This document shows, piece after piece, positions 27,346 through 36,800 of a stretch of DNA of 64,000 nucleotides. Within the stretch, counting starts at the first letter, position 1; each line of letters starts with the position of its first letter. Source of the stretch: Corynebacterium appendicis CIP 107643 (GTDB lineage: Bacteria > Actinomycetota > Actinomycetes > Mycobacteriales > Mycobacteriaceae); the NCBI RefSeq assembly GCF_030408415.1, contig NZ_CP046976.1:744001-808000 (forward strand). Reading direction: 5' to 3'. The notes under the pieces were generated by a model. It was given only the letters and a program-made list of their open reading frames with translations, was not told the DNA's origin and ran no database searches. Position numbers and translations under genes: made by a program.

Positions 27346-28605
27346 TCACTCGGCGGGTGTGGTGGACATGCCGGCGGCGGTGATGGAGCCGTCGCCGACG
27401 CGGATGCGGAGCTGGGAGCCGGGCGGCGCCTGGTCGATGCTGGTGACCACCTGGGCCTCGGTACCGTCGCGCGGCTGGACTTGGACGACGGCGTAGCCGC
27501 GGGCCAGGGTGGCCGAGGGGCCGAGCGCTGAGACCTGGGCGCGCAACGCGCGGACCTCGGCGGATTCGGTGCTGATCAGCCGGGTGATGTCGCGGCGGAT
27601 GGATACGCGGGACCGGTCGAGCTCCTCGCGGCGCTGGGTGATCGGGGTCAGCGGATTCGCCATGACGGGGCGGGAGCGGATCTGGCGCAGGCCCTCGCGT
27701 TCGCGGTGCACCCAGCCGCGTAGGGCGGCGGCCGTGCGGGAGCGGGCCTCGGCGATGAGCTCGAGCTCGGCGGCGACATCGGGCACGACGCGCTTGGCGG
27801 CGTCTGTCGGGGTGGCGGCGCGCAAGTCGGCGACATTGTCCAGCACCGGGTTGTCGGGTTCGTGGCCGATGGCGGAGACCACGGGAGTCTGGGCCGCGGC
27901 GACCGCGCGCTGGAGGACTTCCTCGGAAAAGGGGAGCAGGTCCTCGACGGAACCGCCGCCGCGGGCGATGATGATGACGTCGACGGCCGGGTCGGCATCG
28001 AGAAGCTTGAGCGCGTCGACGACCTCCGGGACGGCGTTGGCTCCCTGAACTGCTGTGTTGATGACCCGGAAGTCGACGGCGGGCCACCGGTCCTTGGCCA
28101 CGGACAGCACGTCGCGCTCGGCGGCGGAGCCGCGGCCGGTGATCAGTCCCACGCGATTCGGCAGGTAGGGCAGGCGGTGCTTGCGGGAGACGTCGAAAAG
28201 CCCCTCTGCGGAGAGCATTTTGCGCAGCTGCTCGATCTTGGCCAACAGTTCGCCTTCGCCCACCTGGCGGATCTCGGTGACCCACATCGAGAACGACCCG
28301 CGCCCGGCGTAGAACGCGGGCTTGCCGCGCACGACGACGTGGTCGCCGTCTTTGAGCGGCGTCGGCATGCTGCGCAACAGCTCCGTCGACGCGGTGAGCT
28401 GCAAACTCATCTGTTCCTGCGTGTCGCGGAGTGTCAGATATGACAGCTTCCACGTCGGTTTCATGTTCACCTGGGTGAGCTGCCCTTCGATCCACAGCCA
28501 GCCCAGCCGCTCAATCCACTGCTTGACCGTCTGGTTGACCTTGGAGACCGACCACGGAGTCTCTGGCGTACTCGCCTGCGGCCCTCCCACCTGTTGTCCT
28601 GCCAT
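27346..28605 (-). CDS. xseA: Exodeoxyribonuclease VII large subunit
   Basis: 419 residues. The N-terminal OB fold ([29 protein letters not shown]) precedes the catalytic domain with [31 protein letters not shown] and [15 protein letters not shown], a long coiled coil, and a C-terminal [14 protein letters not shown] segment. ATG 28605 follows AGGGGGCG; further upstream starts in the frame lack spacing. Confidence 0.96.
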   Translation of the reverse strand: MAGQQVGGPQASTPETPWSVSKVNQTVKQWIERLGWLWIEGQLTQVNMKPTWKLSYLTLRDTQEQMSLQLTASTELLRSMPTPLKDGDHVVVRGKPAFYAGRGSFSMWVTEIRQVGEGELLAKIEQLRKMLSAEGLFDVSRKHRLPYLPNRVGLITGRGSAAERDVLSVAKDRWPAVDFRVINTAVQGANAVPEVVDALKLLDADPAVDVIIIARGGGSVEDLLPFSEEVLQRAVAAAQTPVVSAIGHEPDNPVLDNVADLRAATPTDAAKRVVPDVAAELELIAEARSRTAAALRGWVHREREGLRQIRSRPVMANPLTPITQRREELDRSRVSIRRDITRLISTESAEVRALRAQVSALGPSATLARGYAVVQVQPRDGTEAQVVTSIDQAPPGSQLRIRVGDGSITAAGMSTTPAE

Positions 28606-28693
28606 CGACTTGCGCCCCCTTTCTTCTGCGATCCGATGCTGCTCGAGCAAGCCAGCTTACCTTTTAGACTGCCTTTCCATTACCCTTGGTTCC

Positions 28694-29653
28694 ATGTCGA
28701 CAACCGGAAAAAACGTCCTTCTTGCAGCCCCTCGCGGATACTGTGCCGGCGTGGACCGCGCAGTCGAGACCGTGGAGAAGGCGCTGGAGAAATACGGCGC
28801 CCCCATTTACGTCCGCAAAGAGATCGTGCACAACAAGTACGTGGTGGAGACGCTGTCGCAGCGCGGCGTGATCTTCGTCGAGGAGACCGACGAGGTTCCG
28901 GAAGGCGCCCACGTGGTGTTCTCTGCGCACGGCGTGTCCCCGGCGGTGCGCGAATCCGCGCAGCAGCGCAACCTCATGGCACTCGACGCGTCGTGCCCGC
29001 TGGTGACCAAGGTGCACAACGAGGTCAAGCGCTTCGCCCGCGACGGCTACCACATCCTGCTCGTCGGCCACGAGGGCCACGAGGAGGTCGAGGGCACCGC
29101 CGGCGAGGCGCCGGATGTCGTGCACCTCGTCGACGGTGTCGAGGGCGTCGAGGCCGCCCCGGACTTCCCGGAGGACCAGAAGCTGGTGTGGCTGTCGCAG
29201 ACCACGCTGTCGGTGGACGAGACCATGGAGATCGTCACCCGCCTGCGCGAGAAGTACCCGAATCTGGAGAATCCGCCGAGCGACGACATCTGCTACGCCA
29301 CCCAGAACCGCCAGGTCGCGGTCAAGGCGATCGCGGAACGCGTGGAGCTGATGATCGTCGTGGGCTCGCAGAACTCCTCGAACTCGAAGCGACTGGTGGA
29401 GGTCGCCCTCCAGAACGGCGCGGACGCTGCCTACTTGGTCGATTACGCGAACCAGATTGATGAAGCCTGGCTCGAGGACGTCGAGACCGTCGGTGTCACC
29501 TCCGGCGCATCGGTGCCGGAGATCCTCGTGCGCGAGGTCGTCGAGTACCTGGACGAGCGCGGCTTCACCGATGTCGAGCAGGTCACCACGACCACGGAGA
29601 CCATCACGTTCGCCCTGCCGCGCGACCTGCGCGCACCGCGGACGAAGGCATAG
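28694..29653 (+). CDS. ispH: 4-hydroxy-3-methylbut-2-enyl diphosphate reductase
   Basis: 319 residues. Last enzyme of the MEP pathway, an iron-sulfur protein making IPP and DMAPP. The three cluster cysteines are visible in [23 protein letters not shown] and [11 protein letters not shown]; the conserved HGVSPAVRE and [12 protein letters not shown] blocks are present. ATG 28694 ([13 protein letters not shown]) fits family starts. Divergent from xseA with an 88-bp gap. Confidence 0.97.
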   Translation: MSTTGKNVLLAAPRGYCAGVDRAVETVEKALEKYGAPIYVRKEIVHNKYVVETLSQRGVIFVEETDEVPEGAHVVFSAHGVSPAVRESAQQRNLMALDASCPLVTKVHNEVKRFARDGYHILLVGHEGHEEVEGTAGEAPDVVHLVDGVEGVEAAPDFPEDQKLVWLSQTTLSVDETMEIVTRLREKYPNLENPPSDDICYATQNRQVAVKAIAERVELMIVVGSQNSSNSKRLVEVALQNGADAAYLVDYANQIDEAWLEDVETVGVTSGASVPEILVREVVEYLDERGFTDVEQVTTTTETITFALPRDLRAPRTKA

Positions 29654-29677
29654 CAGCGCCGGCTTTACGGCGGCGGG

Positions 29678-30337
29678 TTAGGAGTCGTACAGGTCGTCGC
29701 TAAGCCTGCGGCTCAACCCTCGGCTGCTCCCGCTGTCCGTTTTCTCCTTTTGGCGCTCGGCGCGGCGGGCAAGGAGCTCCTCGACCGTGACTCTCGTGTC
29801 TGTGCCCGAGCTGCGCTGACGCGAGAGTGATGCTTCGCGGCGGGTGCGCCTATTGGTTGCGGAGATGCTGCGACGCTGGCGTTCCTCGCGGGCGCGGATG
29901 TCGTCGTTCTGCTTCTTCAACAGGCGCAGGCGCAGTAGCGCGATGAGCAACGAACCAAGTGTGACGAAGAGCAGCACAGGGAAGTACTGCGTGAGTGGGT
30001 AAAGGATGAGCACCGCGGAGGTCCTGCCCAGCGATGTCTGCCCTTCGGGAAGCTGGAAGTACGCGATCAGTACGCCGGTGAGCAGCATGAAGAACGTGTA
30101 CAGCAGCGGGATCGACGCGACGGTGAGGAAGAGGCCGCGGGGGTTCACGAATGTGGCGACCACAATGGAGGCGACCGTGAACAGCACGAGAAACGGCAGG
30201 CCAATTGCTTCGTTGTAGAGGGCGATCAGCCCGCCGGTCACGAGCGCGGCGACGATGATGCCGATGCCGGAACCCGTGGAGAAGCCGGTCAGCGTCGATG
30301 CAGACGTGTACGACGAGCGGGGTGAAGCATGAGACAC
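29678..30337 (-). CDS. DUF6542 membrane protein
   Basis: 219 residues. Four hydrophobic segments fall in residues 20-140 (GIGIIVAALVTGGLIALY, FLVLFTVASIVVATFV, LLYTFFMLLTGVLIAYF, YFPVLLFVTLGSLLIALL), followed by a basic cytosolic tail rich in Arg and Ser. The place between ispH and ychF matches the mycobacterial DUF6542 gene. Function unknown. Confidence 0.82.
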   Translation of the reverse strand: MSHASPRSSYTSASTLTGFSTGSGIGIIVAALVTGGLIALYNEAIGLPFLVLFTVASIVVATFVNPRGLFLTVASIPLLYTFFMLLTGVLIAYFQLPEGQTSLGRTSAVLILYPLTQYFPVLLFVTLGSLLIALLRLRLLKKQNDDIRAREERQRRSISATNRRTRREASLSRQRSSGTDTRVTVEELLARRAERQKEKTDSGSSRGLSRRLSDDLYDS

Positions 30338-30395
30338 GCTGAGACATGTTACCCGCCGGGGTTGCTGGTCCCGTGTTCACTCGGCGGGGCTACCC

Positions 30396-31541
30396 CTATT
30401 TTTCTTCGTCGGTGGCGCCGGTGTCCGCGCGCGGGACCGCGGAGCGTGTGCGCGAGGAGACCGGGTTCAAGGTGGTGGGGGCGGTGGCGGAATGGCCGGG
30501 AACGTCGAGGTCTTTGAGTCGCCGCGCGGTGACCATGACGCGCGAGTCCATGGAGCCGAGGGTGGCGTTGAAAGCCTCGACGGCTTTGTCCAGCGAGTTG
30601 CCGAGCCGGTTGTAGTGCTCCGCCATGGTGCCGAGGCGCGTGTGGAGCTGCGCCCCGAGCCGCTGAACCTCGTGGGCCTTTTCCGCGACGGTCTCGTGCT
30701 GCCAGCCGAGACCGACGGTACGCAGCAGCGCGAACAGCGTCGTCGGCGTGGCCAGCACGACGCCGCGGCCGAACGCGAAATCGAGCAGCTCAGGGTCCTG
30801 CTCGAGCGCGGCGTCGAGGAACGGGTCAGCCGGCATGAACAGAACCACGAATTCCGGGGTGGGGGAGAACGCCTCGACATAGCTTTTTGACGCCAACGTG
30901 TTCACATGGCTGCGCACCAGGTGGCTGTGCCGCCGCAGGTAGCCCTGCTTCTCCTCCGGATCCTCCGTGCCCAGCGCGTCTAGGTAGGCACTGAACGGCA
31001 CCTTGGCGTCGACGACGATATTGCGGCCGCGGCTGAGCCGGATCACCATGTCGGGGCGCACCATCTGCCCGTCGACCCAGGCGGAGGCCTGGGCGTCGAA
31101 ATCGCAGTACCGGGTCATGCCGCCGAGCTCTACGACGCGCTCGAGCTGCATTTCGCCCCACCGTCCGCGCGTGTTGGGGGAGCGCAGGGCGGCGACGAGT
31201 TGGTCAGTCCTATCGCCCAAGCGCGACGACGCCCGAGTCACCGCCTGCACTTGCCCCGCCAGGGCTGAATACGCCACGGCGCGGTCCTCGTCCATCTCGC
31301 GGAGCTGTTCCGAGAGCTGTTCCATTGTGTGGCCCAGCCGGTCGAATTCGCGCTGGCGCTGTGCCTCCAGCGCCCGCGTCTCGGGGGAGGGCTCCAGTTC
31401 GGGTGCGCGGGGCGCAGTTTGATCGGTGCGTTCAGACCGCTCTGAACGCACCGCGTAGAACGCTGCACCGACAAACGCACCGGCAGCGAACGCGAGGGCC
31501 GCGACGATCAGGATCAGGACGACGGCAGTGGTGGTGCTCAT
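30396..31541 (-). CDS. rmuC: DNA recombination protein RmuC homolog
   Basis: 381 residues. An N-terminal membrane helix (AVVLILIVAALAFAAGAFVGAAF), a coiled coil (PETRALEAQRQREFDRLGH onward), and the RmuC nuclease-like core with GRWGEMQLERVVELGGM, DFDAQASAWVDGQMVRPDMVI, IVVDAKVPFSAYLDA and ATPTTLFALLRTVGLGW. The family restricts inversion and repeat-mediated recombination in E. coli. The C-terminal 50 residues are poorly conserved. The ribosome binding site is weak (GTGTGGTG). Confidence 0.92.
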   Translation of the reverse strand: MSTTTAVVLILIVAALAFAAGAFVGAAFYAVRSERSERTDQTAPRAPELEPSPETRALEAQRQREFDRLGHTMEQLSEQLREMDEDRAVAYSALAGQVQAVTRASSRLGDRTDQLVAALRSPNTRGRWGEMQLERVVELGGMTRYCDFDAQASAWVDGQMVRPDMVIRLSRGRNIVVDAKVPFSAYLDALGTEDPEEKQGYLRRHSHLVRSHVNTLASKSYVEAFSPTPEFVVLFMPADPFLDAALEQDPELLDFAFGRGVVLATPTTLFALLRTVGLGWQHETVAEKAHEVQRLGAQLHTRLGTMAEHYNRLGNSLDKAVEAFNATLGSMDSRVMVTARRLKDLDVPGHSATAPTTLNPVSSRTRSAVPRADTGATDEEK

Positions 31542-31562
31542 GCACCACACAATTGCACACGG

Positions 31563-33053
31563 CTAGGACACGTCGTCCCCGCCGCGCTTGCGGGAACCGA
31601 ACACATTTTCGATCCGCCAGTCTTTGGGTGTCCGCAGGTTGATGCCCCGAACCTGCTTGACCAGCGTGTATCCGGGCCGGCTGCGGGGTGCGGGTTCACC
31701 GCGGTCCTCGTCGTCGCCGTCGAGGGTGGGCGGCGTCCAGACATGCTCGGATAGAAGCTCGGTGCGTTCGGCATCGCTCTCGCGCTCCTCAGCTTCGGCG
31801 AGCGCCCGCCCGACATCGGTGGCGAAGCTGAGATCGGCGGCGCTGACTTCGCCTGCGTGCAGGCGCAGCATGTCCTGGATATAGCGGAATACGACGGCCA
31901 CGGTCGCCGCGACCGGAACGGCGAGGAAGGCGCCGACGAGGCCGAAGAGACCGCCGCCGACGGTGACGGAGACCAAGACAATCACCGGGTGAAGCTTCAT
32001 CGCGCGGGATTGCAGCAGCGGGGAGAGCACATTGCCTTCCAGCTGCTGCACCGCCAAGACGATGGCGAGCACGATCAGAGCCTTGGTGAAGCCGAGGGAG
32101 ACCAGGGTGATCAGGACGGCCAGGGCTCCGGCGACGATCGCGCCGACGAGAGGAATGAACCCGGCCATGAACGTGATCACCGCCAGGGTGAACGCCATCG
32201 GCACGCCGACGATCCAGATGCCGATGCCGATGAAGAGTGCGTCGATAAGCGACACGACAGCTTGCGCGCGGATATACCCGCCGAGCGTGTCCCACGCGCG
32301 CGTGAGCAGTTCCGTTGCGTGCAGACCCGCGCGGCCGCCGGTAGCGCTGCGCACCCACGGCAGGAATTTGGGTCCGTCTTTGAGGAAGAAGAAGGTCAGG
32401 ACCACCACGACGACGAGCGTGATCGACATCGACGTCGCGGTGCTGATGCCGCTGAAGATGCCGCCGGCGATCGCGCCCGCGCGGTCCTGCATCCACGTGG
32501 CCACATCCTGGACGATGCTGTCGACCTGCTCCGCATCGATGTCGAACGGCAGGCTCTCTTGGTTTTGCAGCCACAGTTGGAGGCCCTGGATGCCTTGGCC
32601 AGCTTGAATCACGAGAACGCGGGAATTGCGCAGGATATCCGGCAGGATGATGGCCACGAAGAAGACGAGTACCGCGAAGAAAACGAGCAGCGAGAACAAC
32701 GCCGCGAGCCCGCCGGGCACCTTGAGGCGCCGCAGCCCGTTCGTGATGGGGGAGAGCACGGTGCACACGATCAGCGCCAGGATGACCGGCAGCACGCCCG
32801 CCCAGAATTTGCCGACGAGGTAGAAGGCCGCGCCGAGCAGAACCACGATGATGAGCATCCGCAGCGAGAATTGCGCGGCGGATTTCGTCCAGGCGTTCAC
32901 GATCACGGACCGGTCGACGCGGTTGGCGTATTCGTGCACGTCGCCGGAGCCGTTGGTCCGGGCGTCAGTCGCTTGCACCTTTTCGGCCAGCGCCTGCGCG
33001 TCGTCGGTCACGGCGTCCTCGCCCGCGGCGGGGCCCAACTCTGCAGAACTCAC
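31563..33053 (-). CDS. AI-2E family transporter (PerM-like permease)
   Basis: 496 residues from a GTG. Eight hydrophobic segments, including FSLRMLIIVVLLGAAFYLV, VILALIVCTVLSPI and AVVSLIDALFIGIGIWIVGVPM, with the family's GFIPLVGAIVAGALAVLITL and GNVLSPLLQSRAMKLHPVIV blocks. Some members export AI-2 or act as Na+/H+ antiporters; many have no known substrate. The hydrophilic C-terminal 110 residues are specific to actinobacterial versions. Upstream of rmuC, probably co-transcribed (21-bp gap). Confidence 0.9.
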   Translation of the reverse strand: MSSAELGPAAGEDAVTDDAQALAEKVQATDARTNGSGDVHEYANRVDRSVIVNAWTKSAAQFSLRMLIIVVLLGAAFYLVGKFWAGVLPVILALIVCTVLSPITNGLRRLKVPGGLAALFSLLVFFAVLVFFVAIILPDILRNSRVLVIQAGQGIQGLQLWLQNQESLPFDIDAEQVDSIVQDVATWMQDRAGAIAGGIFSGISTATSMSITLVVVVVLTFFFLKDGPKFLPWVRSATGGRAGLHATELLTRAWDTLGGYIRAQAVVSLIDALFIGIGIWIVGVPMAFTLAVITFMAGFIPLVGAIVAGALAVLITLVSLGFTKALIVLAIVLAVQQLEGNVLSPLLQSRAMKLHPVIVLVSVTVGGGLFGLVGAFLAVPVAATVAVVFRYIQDMLRLHAGEVSAADLSFATDVGRALAEAEERESDAERTELLSEHVWTPPTLDGDDEDRGEPAPRSRPGYTLVKQVRGINLRTPKDWRIENVFGSRKRGGDDVS

Positions 33054-33232
33054 GCGCCCTATTGTGCCCTAAGGCTTCGAGGTGGGAGCTACGGGTTGGC
33101 GCATTGCTTTTCGACGAGCGCTCCAAAGTGACCCGTGCTACATTCTTGTGCGCAGACGCAGGGGAAGCTGTCTATTCCCTGTCTCACGCGTTTCCCGTAC
33201 CGCTTTTGACCACTGTTCTTACGAGGTTTGAC

Positions 33233-34678
33233 ATGCGCCTGAAGACCACTGCTGCAGCCGTCGCGCTGACGCTCACCCTGACCCTCCCGTTCGCCTCCGT
33301 CCCCGATGCCGCGGCGCAGTCGTCTAGCGGATCGAACCCGGTGTCCGTGAGCCACATCGGCGTCGGCGCTACCTCCACGGACATGAACTTCTCGTGGCGC
33401 ACGAACTACCGTGGCGCGGAATCCGTGAAGTACTACCCGTCGCGCCAGCCGGACGCCGCGCAGACCGTCCTGGCCGAGGAAGCCCGCTACGGCGTCGTGG
33501 GACGCTCGATGCACGCCAGCATCTCAGGTCTGCAGCCGGGACTGGAATACACCTACCAGCTCGGCTCGGACCTGGGCGGCTGGAGCGAACCCGAGACCTT
33601 CCGCGTGCAGCCGGAGGGCGACAGCTGGTCCTTCCTGAATTTCGCCGATGCCCAGATCGGCGTCGACCTCAAGGTCCGCGAGCAGGCCGACGCGTGGCGC
33701 GCCGCCGTCAAGCAGGCGACCAGCAACTACCCGGATTCCGAATTCATCCTGCACGCCGGCGACCAGACCGAAGGCTGGGGTTCTCCGACCATCCAGTGGG
33801 AAGCGTTCTTCTCGCCCGACGAGTTGCGCAACTACCCGGTCGCGATGTCCAAGGGCAACCACGAAACCTACGCACTGCCCGGCTACTTCGATGAGCGCAG
33901 CAACTTCCCGAACCAGCAGGGCAGCAGCGCGAACTACTTCTTCGAGCGCAACAACGCGCTGTTCGTCGTGCTCGACTCGAACGAGAGTTTCAGCCGCGAT
34001 ATCCAGCGCCACGCCGACTTCGTTCGCAAAACCGTGACTGAGCACGGCACGGACAAAGACTGGATCATCGCGGTCATGCACCACGCGCCGTATGCGCAGA
34101 GTTCCCACGCGATGAAGGACTCGGACGTGAAGCGTCTGCGCGAGGGACTTGCGCCGGTCTTCTCCGAGGCGGGCGTGGACATGGTCATGTCCGGCCACGA
34201 CCACATGTACAACCGCACCCACCTTATGAACGGCCTCACCCCGACCGCACCGGACGCATACCCCGCGTCTGGCGATGTGCTCAAGCCCAAGGCAGGCGAG
34301 GTCATGTACGTCACCACCACCACAGCCGGCGGCGGAAAATACTACAACTTCCACAGCCCTGACGGCGAGGAGCACCCGCAGTACACCAGCTACACCCAGA
34401 CGCGTGACACGGGCCTGCAGGCCAAGGAAATTGCCATCTGGACGCAGGACAAAACGCCGGACTACGCCGTCGTCGACGTGGACAAGAACACGCTGACCAT
34501 GCGCACGTTCAACGTCGTAGACAATTCGCTTGTCGACGAATTCACCCTCGACAAGTCCTCCACCGACCGCCCCGCGCCGGGAACCCGCAACCCCGGTGTC
34601 GTCACCCCGGGCGGCGCGGGCGAAGAAGGATCCAGCGGCTCCTCCGACGGTGCCCCCGGCGAGATCTATGCCTCCTAG
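33233..34678 (+). CDS. Secreted purple-acid-phosphatase-like metallophosphoesterase, anchor cut by TAG
   Basis: 481 residues from ATG 33233. The Sec signal peptide (MRLKTTAAAVALTLTLTLP to AAAQ) is followed by a fibronectin-like PAP N-domain (SWRTNYRGAESVKYYPSRQ) and the metallophosphoesterase core: NFADAQIG, LHAGDQTEGWG, SKGNHETYALPG, VMHHAPYAQ, MSGHDHMYNRTH, giving the dinuclear metal ligands. It ends in a Gly/Ser linker at TAG 34676. The same frame continues for 44 codons to TAA 34811 and encodes a hydrophobic helix, so the gene looks like a membrane-anchored phosphatase truncated by one nonsense codon; see the next entry. Confidence 0.9.
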   Translation: MRLKTTAAAVALTLTLTLPFASVPDAAAQSSSGSNPVSVSHIGVGATSTDMNFSWRTNYRGAESVKYYPSRQPDAAQTVLAEEARYGVVGRSMHASISGLQPGLEYTYQLGSDLGGWSEPETFRVQPEGDSWSFLNFADAQIGVDLKVREQADAWRAAVKQATSNYPDSEFILHAGDQTEGWGSPTIQWEAFFSPDELRNYPVAMSKGNHETYALPGYFDERSNFPNQQGSSANYFFERNNALFVVLDSNESFSRDIQRHADFVRKTVTEHGTDKDWIIAVMHHAPYAQSSHAMKDSDVKRLREGLAPVFSEAGVDMVMSGHDHMYNRTHLMNGLTPTAPDAYPASGDVLKPKAGEVMYVTTTTAGGGKYYNFHSPDGEEHPQYTSYTQTRDTGLQAKEIAIWTQDKTPDYAVVDVDKNTLTMRTFNVVDNSLVDEFTLDKSSTDRPAPGTRNPGVVTPGGAGEEGSSGSSDGAPGEIYAS

Positions 34679-34813
34679 GCCACTGGCATCGGCATCGCGG
34701 TCCTGCTCGGCCTGATTGGCGGGGCAGTGCTTGCAGCGCCGCAGCTGCGTGATTTCGCAGCACAGATCCCGCAGGCGCGCCAGTTCGCCGCGCAGTTCGG
34801 CATCCAGCTTTAA
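34679..34813 (+). pseudogene. In-frame anchor-coding extension after the TAG of the phosphatase gene
   Basis: 44 codons after the stop, in the same frame, encode ATGIGIAVLLGLIGGAVLAA and then PQLRDFAAQIPQARQFAAQF before TAA. The sequence is a typical single transmembrane anchor with an amphipathic tail, follows the Gly/Ser/Pro linker naturally and keeps high-GC codon use, so it was coding until recently or is reached by readthrough. Confidence 0.7.
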
Positions 34814-34840
34814 CCGCTAGCTTCAGCCGTTAGATCTGTC

Positions 34841-34890
34841 CGCACGCCCCGTCCACGCCCGTCGCCCGGGGTGGCTGGGGCGTGCGTTAT
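34841..34890 (+). terminator. Terminator-like hairpin between the phosphatase gene and ychF
   Basis: CGCACGCCCC (34841-34850) pairs with GGGGCGTGCG (34877-34886), a perfect 10-bp stem with an internal GC-rich loop, followed by TTATC. It ends 15 bp before the ychF start, so its 3' flank also overlaps the likely ychF promoter. Confidence 0.6.
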
Positions 34891-34901
34891 CATTGGCCAC
34901 C

Positions 34902-35990
34902 GTGAGCCTTACTCTTGGAATCGTCGGTCTGCCCAATGTTGGCAAGTCCACCCTGTTCAACGCACTGACCCGCAACGAGGTCCTGGCCGCGAACTACCCG
35001 TTCGCCACCATCGAGCCGAACGTCGGCCTGGTGCCGCTGCCGGATAAGCGCCTCGACCGCCTCGCCGAGATCTTCGGCTCCGAGGAGATCCTTCCGGCCA
35101 CGGTGTCCTTCGTGGACATTGCCGGCATTGTCAAGGGCGCCTCGGAGGGCGAGGGCATGGGCAACGCCTTCCTCGCGAATATCCGTGAGGCGGACGCCAT
35201 CTGCCAGGTCGTGCGCGCATTCTCCGACGACAACGTCATCCACGTCGACGGCCAGGTCGACCCGGCCAGCGACATCTCGGTGATCAACACAGAGCTCATC
35301 CTCGCCGACCTCCAGACCATCGAGAAGGCCCTGCCCCGCCTGGAGAAGGACGGCCGCAAGGACAAGGACCTCGCCGCCCAGGCCGAGGAGGCCAAGAAGG
35401 CGCAGGCCATCCTCGAGAACGACACGACGCTGTTCGCCGCCTCCAAGGACGGCGAGATCGACCTCGCCCTCATCCGCGACCTGCACCTGATGACCGCGAA
35501 GCCGTTCCTCTACGTCTTCAACTCCGACGAAGGCGTGCTCACCGACGACGCGAAGAAACAGGAACTACGCGATCTCGTCGCTCCCGCCGAGGCCGTCTTC
35601 CTCGACGCCCAGACGGAGACCGAGCTCCTCGAGCTCGACGATGAGGACGCCGCAGAGCTCCTCGCCGCCGTGGGCCAAGACGAGCCCGGCTTATCGACGC
35701 TCGCCCGCGCCGGCTTCGAAACCCTCGGCCTCCAGACCTACCTCACCGCCGGCCCCAAGGAGTCCCGCGCCTGGACCATCCACAAGGGCGACACCGCCCC
35801 GAAGGCCGCCGGTGTCATCCACACCGATTTCGAAAAGGGCTTCATCAAGGCCGAAATCGTCGCCTTCGACGACCTCGACGAGCTCGGCTCCATGGCCGAA
35901 GCCCGCGCCGCCGGCAAGGTCCGCCAAGAGGGCAAGGACTACGTGATGGCTGACGGCGACGTCGTGGAGTTTCGTTTCAATGTAACCTAA
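34902..35990 (+). CDS. ychF: Redox-regulated ATPase YchF (Obg-family, ribosome-binding)
   Basis: 362 residues. G1 GLPNVGKSTLFNALT, G3 VDIAGIVKGASEGEGMGN, and the NKSE-like ATP-specificity site replaced by YVFNSDEG as in YchF, followed by the TGS domain (ESRAWTIHKGDTAPKAAGVIH, ARAAGKVRQEGKDYVM). GTG 34902 gives the usual MSLTxGIVGLPN start; no ribosome binding site is seen, but TATCAT ends 6 bp upstream, so the mRNA is probably leaderless. Last core gene before the island. Confidence 0.96.
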   Translation: MSLTLGIVGLPNVGKSTLFNALTRNEVLAANYPFATIEPNVGLVPLPDKRLDRLAEIFGSEEILPATVSFVDIAGIVKGASEGEGMGNAFLANIREADAICQVVRAFSDDNVIHVDGQVDPASDISVINTELILADLQTIEKALPRLEKDGRKDKDLAAQAEEAKKAQAILENDTTLFAASKDGEIDLALIRDLHLMTAKPFLYVFNSDEGVLTDDAKKQELRDLVAPAEAVFLDAQTETELLELDDEDAAELLAAVGQDEPGLSTLARAGFETLGLQTYLTAGPKESRAWTIHKGDTAPKAAGVIHTDFEKGFIKAEIVAFDDLDELGSMAEARAAGKVRQEGKDYVMADGDVVEFRFNVT

Positions 35991-36010
35991 GGCGCGCTAG
36001 TGTTAGTCGC

Positions 36011-36475
36011 ATGACAACACGGGCTGCCTTTTACCTTCGCATCTAGCTCGATGCTGCAATGGACGGTCTTGCCATCGAGCGTCAGCGCGAAGACTGTGAA
36101 GCCATTGCAAAGCAGCGTGGCTGGATGGTCGTGTACCCCTTATGTGGATCAGTCGATCTCGCCCTCTAAGAAAGACGTGGAACGTCCTGACTACGACGCG
36201 ATGGTCGCTAGCTATGGGCGAGGCGAGCTAGGCGCGATTATCTCCTGGGACTTGGATCGTCTAACACGGCAGCCCTCGCAGCTCGAAGAGTGGATCGAGA
36301 AAGCGGAAGAGCACGGGTTGAAGCTTGTTACCGCGAATGGTGATGCGGACCTCAGTACTGACGGAGGCCGGATGTTCGCGCGCATCAAGGCGGCCGTGGC
36401 ACGCGGTGAAGTCGAGCGTAAAGGGGCGAGGCTGTCACGCGCGCAACAGCAGCGTGCTGAGCAAGGGCGCTGGTG
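36011..36475 (+). pseudogene. Serine recombinase (resolvase/integrase family) remnant
   Basis: Starts MTTRAAFYLRI, then TAG at 36044, then LDAAMDGLAIERQREDCEAI. A frameshift near 36135 is needed to continue with YVDQSI and KKDVERPDYDAMVASYGRG, ISWDLDRLTRQP, LSTDGGRMFARIKAAVARGE and ERKGARLSRAQQQRAEQGRW. This is the N-terminal catalytic domain of a large serine recombinase. The stop lies where the catalytic serine of YxRxS is expected (a TCG to TAG change would explain it). The gene is cut off at about 36475 by the junction with the ccdA fragment. It sits 20 bp after ychF and marks the island's left edge. Confidence 0.9.
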
Positions 36476-36800
36476 TTCAACTACTCGGGGGACACCCCCG
36501 GTGACGGTGGCCAGCACAAAGACGATGGTGAAACCGAGAATGAACAACCCGGCCGCACCCGCTACCGCCCACTGGCGTTTGGTGGCCACCGTGCCCCCTC
36601 GGCGTCGTAGTCGACCTCCTCGCCGACCACACTGGCCAGATACGACATATAGCCGGGTACCAGGGGTACGACGCACGGGGGGTGAACGATATCAGACCTG
36701 CAGCTGCTGCAGCCAGGGTGCCGATCATCAGTGGCCCGGTGGCCGCGGCATCGGCGAACTGCTGGCCGATCGCCAACTGCGCCATCACATCAACGGTCAT
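36476..36800 (-). pseudogene. ccdA: CcdA-type cytochrome biogenesis protein, broken 5' fragment
   Basis: It begins MTVDVMAQLAIGQQFADAAATGPLMIGTLAAAAAGLISF, as in DsbD-like CcdA proteins. A frameshift at the C-run near 36677-36682 disrupts the expected P-C-V-V-P-L-V-P-G motif, and a second shift is needed to read KRQWAVAGAAGLFILGFTIV. The end is lost at the recombinase junction. CcdA would reduce the adjacent TlpA-like thioredoxin; its start overlaps the stop of that gene by 4 bp. Confidence 0.85.

Noticed and set aside
31857-33131. A 420-codon plus-strand frame across the AI-2E transporter gene
   Set aside because: Antisense shadow with Asp/Glu/His/Arg repeats; the minus-strand product has clear family motifs.
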